Of a stretch of 64,000 nt of DNA, positions 54,530-64,000 are shown piece after piece. The position numbers and the translations under genes are program-made. The DNA lies in NCBI GenBank assembly GCA_001600455.1, contig BCKC01000003.1:1860001-1924000 (forward strand), in the 5' to 3' direction. Below the pieces are notes generated by a model, which did no database searches, was not told the DNA's origin, and was given only the letters and a program-made list of their open reading frames with translations. Position 1 is the first letter of the stretch. Each line of letters opens with the position of its first letter. This DNA is from Endocalyx cinctus. Its lineage: Eukaryota > Ascomycota > Sordariomycetes > Amphisphaeriales > Apiosporaceae.

Positions 54530-56255
54530 ATGGTGAAGAAGTATCTCGGAGCGGCCATCTTAGCGGCGGTCGCCGGCGCGCTGCCGACCCTCGCCGCCAG
54601 TCGTACCAGCCCGCCGTCCGGATGTTTACACGTTGCCAAAAGCGGCGGTCAGTATACGACGGTGCAGGCGGCGATCAACTCTCTCTCTACGAGCTCTACT
54701 AGCGATCAGGTAAACCACAAGTTCTTTTTTCCTTTCGCTGTTTAACTATTCATGAAAATAATACAATGAATCAATGGGTCAATAAATTTTGCCCTAGTGT
54801 ATATATGTATGTATATTGATCTCTCATAACTCAAATGACAGTGCGTCTTTATCGACCAAGGCACATTCACCGAACAAGTGTACATTGCTTCTCGAAGCGC
54901 CAAGCTTACCTTGTACGGATACACGGCCGACACGACGTCGTATGCGGGGAACAAGGCCATCATCAGTTATAACAACCACGCCGACGTGGCGGAGAATAAC
55001 GACGCGACGGGTACACTTAGGGTCCACGCCGATAACGTCAAGGTGTATAATGTGAATATCGTGAATTCTTGTAAGTGGCTCTCTCTATCTCTCTTTACCT
55101 AACATATAATTACAAAAATCTTGTAAATTTATGTTCGGATAAATTAACCATGAGGCTTAAAAAACAAATAGACGGCAGCGGAGACCAAGCCATAGCTCTC
55201 AGCGCCCAGGCCAGTAGCGGTTACTACGGCTGCCAGATCTACGGGTTCCAGGACACGCTTTTAGCAAACGAGGGAAGTCAGTATTATAGCCAGTGTCTGA
55301 TCACGGGAGCTACCGACTTCATCTTCGGACAGAGAGCGGCCGCTTGGTTCGAGGATTGCGATATTAGGGTGCGTAATGGTGGATATTATATTACAGGTCC
55401 GTATATTCTTCTTCTTCTCCCCCCCCCCCCCCCCCCCTTTTTTTTTTTTCCCTCCACGGTCTTTCTATTACTTTTTTCCTTTCTTTCTTTCTTTTTTTTT
55501 TTTTTCTTTCATCTATCACCCTCCCCTCTCCAATCGCTAAGATATCATCTATCCCGCACGCACAGCCAACGGCCGCGACTCCTCGTCCAACCCCTCCTAC
55601 TACCTCTTCAACAACTGCGACGTCGCCGCCTCGAGCGGCGAATCCGTCGGCTCGGGGTCGTACTACCTCGGCCGTCCGTGGCGCACGTACGCGCGCGTCG
55701 TCTTCCAGAACACGGCGCTCAGCGCCGTCGTCAACGCGGCCGGGTGGAGCACCTGGAACGGCGACGCCGATACCGCCAACGTGTACTACGCGGAGTACGC
55801 GAACACGGGCGCGGGCGCTTCGGGGACGCGGGTCTCCTTCGCGAGGAAGCTGTCGGCCGCCGTTTCGGTCGAGGAGGTCCTCGGGAGCGCGTACGCGTCC
55901 GAGGCTTGGTACGATGCTACGTATCCGGGGAGCGGTGGTACGACTACGACTACGATGGTGACGGCGACGGCGACTACGGCTACGAATGCTCCGACGAGCA
56001 CGGGGAGTTGCGCGGCGCAGTATGCTCAGTGGTGAGTTGATTTTGTCTGGTTTGAAAGTCTTAACCCATGTCCACATACCCCTGCCCCTTTATCTTCTTT
56101 ATATATATGCTCTATACGTGACCATACTCTGAGAGGAAAAAAAAAAATTAAGCTGACGAATGATATACAGTGGTGGGAGTGGTTGGTCTGGTGCTACATG
56201 CTGCACGGCGGGGACTTGCACATATTCGAACGAGTGGTATTCTCAGTGCGTATAA
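54530..56255 (+). CDS. Secreted pectin methylesterase (CE8) with CBM1
   Basis: Removes methyl groups from cell-wall pectin, releasing methanol. Five exons, 54530-54709, 54842-55070, 55172-55396, 55566-56031 and 56171-56255, splice in phase to 394 residues. Signal peptide about 1-22 ([20 protein letters not shown]). The CE8 beta-helix shows [20 protein letters not shown] with D164, ATDFIFGQ with D185 (the two catalytic Asp) and [15 protein letters not shown] (substrate Arg/Trp). A Thr-rich linker leads to a fungal cellulose-binding CBM1 at about 359-394, ending [18 protein letters not shown], with its aromatic W and Y residues. The last exon, only 85 nt, holds most of the CBM1. PMEs with CBM1 are less common than plain ones. 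Intron 3 is almost pure pyrimidine on the coding strand. Confidence 0.95.
55407..55540 (+). repeat. Polypyrimidine tract with C19-T12 in a pectinesterase intron
   Basis: The intron 55397-55565 contains 19 consecutive C (55419-55437), then 12 T, then further T/C runs. It can form an i-motif or, with its purine complement, triplex or G-quadruplex structures. The homopolymer lengths may be sequencing-limited. Confidence 0.8.
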
Positions 56256-57381
56256 CGAAAAGGGAAAAAGCAAACGCAGTAGATTACTCTTTAAAGTAGG
56301 AAGACGAGCTGCAACTCGAACTTATTTATACGTATGAATGAATATAGAGGCCCTAATGCCCTACGAGCAAAGAATTAGTGTTGATGAAATTTGCAGTAGT
56401 TAAGAGACTTCATTGGATGTGTGTACACTGCCAGACTACAATAGGAACGAAGGACGCATAGACTACATATCACATCAAGTACTTGGAACGCAATATCATA
56501 TTTTTTTAACTAAATTCATTAAACCTCTTTATTTTATTTCCTAAGGTTCCTATTCAATATGAATAAATAAATAGTGGGATGTAAAAGCACCAGCCACCAT
56601 ACATATGTGTTAAGAAGAGAAATAAGTAAGAGTTCGCTCTGCAGAAGAACAGACATGATGCGAAAATTATAGTATAAGCAGTTAGGAAATAAGATCCACC
56701 CAACCGCAAGTTCTTGCATCTATATATTATGACTAGATCATAAAAATTTTTTGTTTTGTTTTCCCAGAGCCAACCCTTCCAGCCTATATCTTTGTAAAAA
56801 GAAGTAGATAAGAAGAAAGGGAGTTCTTTAAGAACGTCACCTTTTCCAAGTCATGTATCGTCTGAATCGTACCTTTCAGTTACCATGGCGAAAAACTATG
56901 TCTCTCCGTTCCCGTCCGTGCTCGTTCGATCAAACGATCACTTCCATCAACTAAAAGATGCATTCCTATGGCATCGCTGTCCATCATGAAAAGAAAAATA
57001 CATCAAGCCACCAAGCTCGCTCAAAGGGGGTATAGTGTAGAATGCAAAAAAAGACGTGCGCTACTTGTGAGCAAGAAGGATATATGACGACGTATAGGAA
57101 TGCTTGCTTCCGTAAGCATACTATTATAGTCAAGAATAGACAATAAACAATAAAAGATAAAAGCAGGCATTGCGTATGAGCCTTTTGGGCGGCAAGCTCT
57201 GGTATTCTCGACCGGAGAAGAAGATATTATGTACCGAAACAAGAAGGTCAATCGCAGCATCGCCGTCAATTTGACCGCTATATAAAATTATGTTTCAAAA
57301 TATTTGAAAAAGAAAAAAAAGAATAATAAACAAAATAGGAGGCCGAGGAACCGAGGTAAGCCATAAGGGGAGACTTTCGAC
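56256..57381. other. Convergent intergenic region
   Basis: 3' UTRs of the pectinesterase and SUN genes; AT-rich. Small frames here have no protein character. Confidence 0.5.
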
Positions 57382-59003
57382 TTAAAGAATGTAGATGGCC
57401 GCCACGAAGGCGACAACGAGGCCGGCCATGGCGGCGCCGCCTTGGTGGGGGCTTGCACCCTCGCTAGTGTTAGAATCGGTGGTTGCCGAGTCTTCTCCAC
57501 TCGCAGTAGAGGAGGTGCCAGATGTTGACGTCGACCCCACGTCAGTCGACCCAGACGACGAATCTGAGTCCGAGTCTGAGTCGGACGTTCCGTTTTGATG
57601 GAAGGCTCCACCGAGGAAAATGCCAGAGGGGCTAGCAGAGGATGATGGCTTCGCAGATGAGCTTGCCTTTGATCCAGAAGCCGAGGCACTCGTGGACTCC
57701 TCAGCCGACGAGGTTGAGGCTGATGTCGACGTCGAAGTCGATGTGGAAGTAGTCGTGGGAGTTGAAGACGTAGTAGTCGTAGAAGTGCTCGTAGTAGTGG
57801 GTGCCTGAGAAGTAGTGGTTTGGACTTCGGCAGAAGTCGAGGTTGGCGAGGCGCTGCCTGAAGATCCATCCAGGTTGTAGACAACAATGTTGGCCTTACC
57901 ACCCGAGGGCACGGTCACGACACAGAAGTCAGCACCGCCGGCACCGGTAGCCTTCTCGTTGCTGCTAACACCATCGCCGTCAACCGAGCAGGGGAGACCA
58001 TTGCAGCCACCGCTGGGACACTCGATTTTCAAGCCAAAGGTTGGTTTCGTCGAGGACAAGCCGCTATCTTGCCACACCGGGTTAATTCCAAGCTTGACGT
58101 ATGTTGATCCATCGGCAACGGTGTTGGCACCAGCAACATAAACGGCCCAGTTACCAATAGGGGTTGATTCATCTCCCCAATGGCATCCTTTGTCGGCATC
58201 AACGCCCGGTCCATTAATGTAGTAGCTACGATAAAGGTTAATATCAAGGTTGGTATACGTGGGGTGTAAGAAATAAAGGCTTACTGAGCAGCGGTAGAGT
58301 CCCAGTAACTCGGGTCCGGGACCGCCAGCGTGGCACTATCGTAAACGTCGGTTGGAATAATCATATCTTCGTAACCGGGAAGCATAGTCTGGCAGAAGGA
58401 AACAACTTCGCCGCACTTGTTAACGGCTTCAACGGCACCGGTGCCATCAACACACCAAGGCTTGCCCTCGAAGGGAACCTCGATCTCTCCATTGTTGCAA
58501 TAAATACCGCCATACTATTTAACACAAATCGATTAGAAATTGAACGCAGGTCTCGTAAAGAGCGAGGATAGTTGACTGACGGTAGACTGAGGGTAGGAAT
58601 ACACAGTATCTGGCTTCCATTGGTTCATGACTTGACCAGACGGGCACGAAAAGGGACACCACCAGCCATCGGCGCATTCTTGGTCAGGAGCTAGTCCCCA
58701 ACCAGCGTTCATACCGCTGGGGGTGACGGCGAACAGACCCTTATCCGAAGGGAATTTGCATGTGGCCTTTCCTCGGGTCTCGAGCTTAGCGTTCACCGTC
58801 TCATATTTCGGGTTGGAGCTGGAGTTTGAAGTGGCGTGAAGGAAGGTCTTTTCGTCACGCTGGTGGTGATGGTGGTGAAGATGATGAGCTTGTCGGTGGA
58901 GGTGCTGATGAGAGTGTTGATGTTGGCTGCTGGCGGAGGCTTGCTGGGAAAATGCCAGAGCAACGACCGCATTAATAGCGGCGGTCGTCGAAGTGATCTT
59001 CAT
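57382..59003 (-). CDS. SUN-family cell-wall protein (GH132), probably GPI-anchored
   Basis: SUN proteins (Sun4/Sim1/Uth1 type) act at the cell wall in septation and glucan remodelling. Exons 58581-59003, 58285-58514 and 57382-58225 give 498 residues. Signal peptide about 1-24 (MKITSTTAAINAVVALAFSQ), then a His-rich stretch. The SUN domain reads CKFPSDKGLFAVTPSGMNAG, WGLAPDQECADGWWCPFSCP, YGGIYCNNGEIEVPFEGKPW, YYINGPGVDADKGCHWGDES and GGADFCVVTVPSGGKANIVV, including the family's Cys pattern. A long Ser/Thr/Asp tail (SDSDSDSDSS) ends in a hydrophobic C-terminus (GGAAMAGLVVAFVAAIYIL), consistent with a GPI signal; many yeast SUN proteins lack this. The 5' UTR next to the ATG contains a T21 run (59017-59037 on the opposite strand). 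Confidence 0.94.
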
Positions 59004-60651
59004 CGCGATTTTTACAAAAAAAAAAAAAAAAAAAAACCAGATCCGCTTTCTTTTCTTTTTGTAAGATTCCTTTTTCTTTTTTCTTCACTTTCTCCTTCTC
59101 GTAGTTTGTACTAGTCTCTTTTTTTCTTTCTTTCTTGCGATAGATATAGCAGGGAATGTCAAGACATCAATTAGGATGATCTGTCGATCTGTTTTTGAAA
59201 TTTGAAGCTTCAAAAAAAAACGAGCGTAGAAGTTCCAAGATTTTGGTTTGTTTATTAAAAGAATGGATAGGAGAATAAATGTCTCCAAAGCTGAATAGCA
59301 ATAACAAGTGTGATAGCGACGTCCTTGGACGATGTCAGCGTGTAAAAAAGAATGACAATGGGTAAGAATAAAAAAGCAAAATAAAAAATGAGTGGAAGAA
59401 TTGGAAGGAATTTGATACGACGATCAATAGATCATTAGGAGTAGTGAAGGAGAGAAAGGGCGGAAGATGCATCTGAGATTCAACGGGGTTGATCGGCATT
59501 ATCAACCTTAGCGACATTAGCCTGTAAAAAAGGTTAAGGACTATTGGCCTAGATAAAATAGCGTAGTGGGGAAAAGAAATTGCATATAAGAATTTTCATC
59601 CAATCAAAATCAAGATAGGGGGTACGGTCTAACCGGAACGGGATATCTAACGCAGGAACCAATTATTCGAAACTAAAGAAATATGTATAGAAGGATAAAA
59701 TATATACTGAATGCGGGTTGAAATGTCTATGACCTGATCGTGCGATAAAATATCGATGGAGAATGTCCACTAAGTATATTACTATTTTATAACAGACCGC
59801 TACGTTTGTTTAGACGGAAATATTAATTTACATGTTATGATTCACTACTGTCGCGGAGTAAAAAGGTAGAATCTGATAAGATGAGAATACCCTAGCAGCC
59901 TAGCAACCAAGCAACCTAGATACCTATTAAGTACATAAATACATGGTATAGAAGAATTATACTTCAATATACGTATATTTTCATATTTTGACATGCATAT
60001 ACAGTATATTACTACATATACCTAGCATAGCGTACATACCACCGTACCTAGGTAGGTACCTCTGCCGGGCTAGTTACGTGTACGTGGACCAATAGTGGAC
60101 GCTAAACTCCACGTGCAGATAAGCATATAGCCAAGCTTATTATTTATATGAACTTTTGACAGGAAGTTAGAACAACGCACCGTTGGAACAGTAGCAGAGT
60201 AGCTATAGCAATACCCAATAGCACCTTAATTTAATTCCTGGGCAGCTAGGTTACTTCACTGCAACTACCTATTTAGGTCAATAGAACGCGACATGACCAC
60301 GGAACGCGTAAGATTAAAAAGTGAGAGAGATATTATCTCTCTCTCTCTCTTTTGTTTTATTAGTATCATTCTTATTATTACAGGCCCCGGTTTCATTTTG
60401 AATTTTCATCACCTCGCTCTAGATCCGTCTGTCTTGTGTCTGTGATTATAGAAACTAAAATATGAAAGATCTGCGAAATTATCTACGCTACACTAACTCT
60501 TACTGTCTTCTCACCGTATTAACAATTGTCAGATTCCTTCGGTACGGGAGATCTGCCGGGTATAAGCAGGCATATCTGACTAAGAACCCGAATATTGAAA
60601 CAAGACTTATTCAAGCTCAAACTAGGTACTTCGTAAGCTGGGCAAGGTATT

Positions 60652-60837
60652 CACCTTTCCCAAAACACCACAAATCAGGTTAGCGTATTTTGACGATCGC
60701 CGCTTTTGCTCAGGCTCGGCTCAGTCAATACTCAGTCAAGTGACTGAGCTATATTTTATGTAAAAGTTATGTAAGTAGTAGCAATGTTTAAAACGGGTTA
60801 CAACAATAGTCTTTAAAACGGTTTATAAAACGGTTAT
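60652..60837 (-). repeat. Dispersed repeat, copy C
   Basis: Read on the minus strand it starts TAACCGTTTTATAAACCG, followed by TGACTGAGCCGAGCCTGAGC, AAAAGCGGCGATCG, CTAACCTGATTTGTGGTG and TTTTGGGAAAGG. This is the same block order as copy A and shares the longest identical head with copy B. Confidence 0.75.
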
Positions 60838-61289
60838 ATTTATGATTACAAAATTACCGTATTATTAACTCTTTATAAGATAATTCCGGATTAAAGAACT
60901 TTTATATAATAATCCTCTTTAAATTACTTTAATAGATTATACCTCTTATAAACTTAACTAATTAACGATAATGTAATAAACTTTATAGTGACCCTTATAA
61001 GGGTTATACTTAGAGGAAGGAGCTAATTCTTTAATATCTTTCTTTCAGATTTTCACATATAAATAGTTTAGTTTCTCATCTTGATCATCTTGATTAAGAA
61101 GACGCCCATACGCATATATAAGTGTCGCTCTTTTAATTCAAGTTGTTACGTTCTTTTTAAATAGATATGGACTTCATCTCAATAACTGAACGCTACGCCA
61201 TTTCCTTTATTTTTACTTATGTGAACCTTATGGCTACACTGTAAGGATAGTTGATATCCTACTATAATACGGGGCTAGTTCAAGCCCAT

Positions 61290-61313
61290 ATAGGGGCCCC
61301 TTCGGGGCCCTAT
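61290..61313. repeat. GC-rich hairpin downstream of the DUF3723 gene
   Basis: ATAGGGGCCCC (61290-61300), TTC, GGGGCCCTAT (61304-61313): a near-perfect stem with one bulged base, within very AT-rich DNA, about 210 bp past the stop codon of the minus-strand gene. It could be a 3'-end signal or an element boundary. Confidence 0.6.
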
Positions 61314-61520
61314 CTGTTGTACTAGAACCTTTCTTCCTTAAGCATTAACTTATGTTAAATATACTCCATACCAAACCTATCTTCATACTATCTCTTACAT
61401 ACACATTCATTCATTTAATCATTTCACATACTTATCCCCATACCCCTATATACAAAAACAACACTTAAATAAATAATAAAAAAAATCTTTAAAGCTTTAA
61501 ATTATATATAATTAAATAAA

Positions 61521-64000
61521 TTATAAAATAACTTCGGCTGGGAAACCACTTGCGTCTATATTCAGGCATACAAAATCGTCCTTATAAGTGGGACAATCAT
61601 CTAAAGAAATTCCTCGGCCCTCTTTATTATATAAATCTAATTTTTGTTCCGGGTGCTTAAGTCGTATTTCCGTGATAGCCGCGACAATAGAACTACGTGA
61701 GCACTCTTTAGCTTCTTCCCACTCCCCGTCTCGTCGGAGAAGAATTGTCATTCGACTATCTAATATGCGTGGTTGTTGGCTCGTATCGTGTAGCTTGCTA
61801 ACATCAGAAGAGCCCGAAACAAATATAGTAAGAGTAGAGTCCCTATTTAATAATTCCTTCCTCGGCTTTGATTTCTGTTTTTTCTGGATCGTATGTTCGC
61901 CTGGTTTTGTTAAACGTTCTGATCTAAGTGTAACCGCTGATAAATCTCTCATCTCGTGGTCTTCAAGAGGGGCCGGAACTGGAAGAAGTTGGTTACTCTC
62001 CCTTGGATCGTTAGTCTTGTCTATCTCTAACATGGAATGAGCTTGTTCGTCAGGCATGGGGTGATCCTGATTATCGGGCGTGGGATGAGCTTGTTCGTCN
62101 GGCATGGGGTGATCCTGATTATCGGGCGTGGGATGAGCTTGTTCGTCAGGCATGGGGTGATCCTGATTATCAGGCGTGGGATGAGCTTGTTTGTCGGACA
62201 TGAGGTGATCTTGCTCGTCGGTTATGGGATGGTCCTGTTCATCGGTGCTCTGTTTGTTATCACCTAGCCCCTCGATAATCTGCTCGTCATGCCAACCCCA
62301 AAATGCATGAAACATAGACCTTCGGACAAATAGAGAAGTAATATCGGCACTTTTCTCTATATGGCTAGTAAAACTATCCTTTGTAATATATAAACGGTCA
62401 TTAGAATAAGCTTTTGAGTATTGACGACCACATCGTCTTTTAATCGGCTCTCCCAAATGTGAAGTAGTAAGCTCTGGACGAGTATCTTTCGACGTTATTG
62501 ATCGTGCTTTGTTGAAAGTTTCGACTATAGTGGTAATCAATACATCTAAGTCCTGGCCGTATTCGAAATACTGCGGCGGCCGAGCATTTAAGAGTGCTTT
62601 TTTTGCCGCTTCTCGATCCGGATCTATGCGAGATAACCGAGAGATCTCGTCAGAACTAAACCCCAACTCTCGGGCTCGAAGAGCCAACTGTCGCCAGGCC
62701 ATTTGATCGTACGGGCGCGTTATCGGTCCCCCTTCGTCATTTTCTCTTAAAGGCTCCTCGCCTGAAAGTTCCACAAGATTCTGCATAATGAGGATATAGA
62801 GGAGCTTCATGCTTTCCATGAAGTTTCGGCCGGAGTCGATCTTATGCGCGCTATAAGCTATCGTCTGAACCGTAACGGGGAGTCGGCTTTTCCCTAAGAC
62901 CAACTGTCTCACGACGCCTGTGCATTGCCGCAAGTATTTAAAGTCTTGTTGCAACGTGTGAACGGTCGTGATCAAGTGATTAACTTGCTGGAGCCTTCGC
63001 AGGATATTTTCCCTCTCGAATTCATCTGTCACGCCTTTTAATATCGCATTCGTCCGGATAGCCCTGGATACGTGGAGTTCGTCGCAATAGGACATCCCTG
63101 GAGCGCGTAGCTCGAGTTCCCGAACTGCATCGTCGTCCACAAATTGGAGCGCATCCTCGGACCCCATTATGTAGCGCCACGTATCGTACGTCAGTCGGAG
63201 ATAATGAACGATTTCCTAGGAAGTCGCGAGTTAGTTACAACCTCGGCTAGCGCGCCTCTCGGATAGGACATACCTCAACGCAATTATCAGCCATGATCTT
63301 CTTCCAGATAGCCAGTTGAAGCCCGTAACGCAGGCCCGGGATTTGCAACGCTCCTATAAGAGCAGGTCCAAGCTCCGCATGCTTAAGTAACCTCCTTAAT
63401 ATCTCAGGTTTACTTTTACTAAGCCTCGCCCACCACCTATTTGCATCGATCGAGCCCGCGGGGTAAGCACCTATTTTCATCACGACGTACCCGTCCGAAA
63501 ATCGGCCTTCGTTGGCAAAATCCTCCGCCAACAACTGGACGGCTTGCGGCGAAAGGTCTTATGGATTAGCGCCTGCTTGGGTCATTATCGACATAGACAC
63601 GCGACCTACCTGCGTATAGCTTGACGGTCCACCAAGGAGAAAAATGGTTTAGTTGCCGGAGCGCATCCACGCGGTGCCTCCCGTGAAAACAACGGACCCG
63701 CGTGCCCGCGCAAAGGCGGAGAACGGGCGGCTCGGGGCCGTGCAGGTCGACCGCGCCCAAGTTCGACTGCCGTAGTGATGCCAAAAGTATGTCCGAGGGG
63801 ATGTTCCCGGGGATGGCATGGCTATCATTCGAGCGATCGCATCCCTCGCGCTTGAAGATTTCGACGAGACGATCGGTCTTTTCCTTATTGGGCTCCCCTT
63901 CTGGGTCGAAGAACAGATTGTCCAAGGAGACCTTAGCAGTTCCTTGAAATTTCGACGATATTTCGGCGTTTAGCTGCCGCGATCGAGCTTCCAAGCTAAA
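61521..64000 (-). CDS. DUF3723-family protein, 5' end beyond the window
   Basis: Exons 63610-64000 (partial), 63274-63557 and 61521-63215 splice in phase to at least 789 residues. No ATG occurs in the first exon before the edge, so the start lies outside. Family marks by memory: CFHGRHRVDALRQL, SPWWTVKLYADLSPQAVQLL across intron 1, ANRWWARLSKSKPEILRRLL, IVHYLRLTYDTWRYIMG across intron 2, and LQQDFKYLRQCTGVVRQLVL. DUF3723 has no known activity; it recurs in fungal accessory DNA and Starship elements. The C-terminal third carries an Asp/Gln/His/Pro repeat array, then an extra tail TILLRRDGEWEEAKECSRSS that looks like a separate small domain. The frame is intact apart from one ambiguous base at 62100. 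Confidence 0.82.
62041..62232 (-). repeat. In-frame 48-bp tandem repeat in the DUF3723 gene
   Basis: 48-bp units at 62041-62088, 62089-62136 and 62137-62184 are nearly identical, followed by a degenerate unit to 62232. Each codes 16 residues, PDEQAHPTPDNQDHPM, itself two 8-residue half-units of the form D-x-Q-x-H-P. The unknown base N lies at 62100 inside unit 2, where short-read assembly is weakest. Confidence 0.9.

Larger units (their letters stand above)
59004..61520. other. 2.5-kb AT-rich, repeat-bearing region
   Basis: From left to right: the SUN promoter with A21 and CT/GA-rich tracts, TACCTAGGTAGGTACC motifs near 60044-60060, a CT microsatellite (about 60338-60353), dispersed repeat copy C (60652-60837), a strongly AT-rich block (60838-61250) and a GC hairpin at 61290-61313. 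No gene is supported. Confidence 0.6.

Noticed and set aside
55391..56077. 228-codon minus-strand frame opposite the pectinesterase
   Set aside because: It overlaps the CE8 exon 4 and polypyrimidine intron; its Arg-rich composition is a shadow of GC-rich coding sequence.

Overview
The window is nuclear DNA of a filamentous ascomycete (Pezizomycotina). A Sordariomycete is my best guess, but that rank is inference. The basis is genes with short introns (mostly 44-200 nt) using GTRNGY donors, long AT-rich intergenic DNA with homopolymer tracts, and protein families typical of these fungi: a SUN-family wall protein, a CBM1-bearing pectin methylesterase, a CYP52-like P450 and a DUF3723 protein. 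I resolved 24 protein genes plus a 50-codon tail at the left edge and one weak small candidate. Nearly every gene model closes in frame across its introns. I found no rRNA, convincing tRNA or CRISPR. 

Layout. 1-11 kb: gene tail, V-ATPase subunit H (-), Rieske protein (+), Cys-rich single-pass membrane protein (+), ribosomal protein uL6/L9 (-), retromer VPS26 (+). 11-19 kb: NUP120/160 nucleoporin (-) divergent from RAD51 (+), then a membrane-anchored disordered protein (-). 19-22 kb: gene-poor. 22-28 kb: formyl-THF deformylase (+), CYP52-like P450 (+), repeats and a solo LTR. 28-35 kb: conserved fungal protein (+), ACL4-like L4 chaperone (+), GIR2/RWDD1 (-), PUF6 (+). 36-46 kb: Ser/Thr-rich membrane protein (+), RPB4 (-), TRS23 (+), RPN10 (-), borealin-like protein (+), TMA22/DENR (-). 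48-54 kb: large methyltransferase-like protein (+), a second identical solo LTR, PCI-domain protein of the CSN12/Thp1 group (+). 54-59 kb: secreted pectin methylesterase with CBM1 (+) and SUN protein (-). 59-64 kb: AT-rich, repeat-containing DNA leading into a 5'-truncated DUF3723 gene (-) that runs off the right edge. 

Most genes are unlinked housekeeping functions: ribosome biogenesis and translation (uL6, ACL4, PUF6, GIR2, TMA22), trafficking (VPS26, TRS23, V-ATPase), nucleus and chromosome (NUP120, RAD51, borealin-like, RPB4) and proteasome (RPN10). Divergent pairs share promoters (VMA13/Rieske, uL6/VPS26, NUP120/RAD51, GIR2/PUF6, RPB4/TRS23). Accessory character is concentrated in three places: the 23-28 kb block (P450 between two diverged repeat copies, plus an LTR), the 51 kb LTR, and the 60-64 kb end. 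The DUF3723 gene there belongs to a family often carried by Starship giant transposons, so the most interesting element may lie mostly beyond the right edge.
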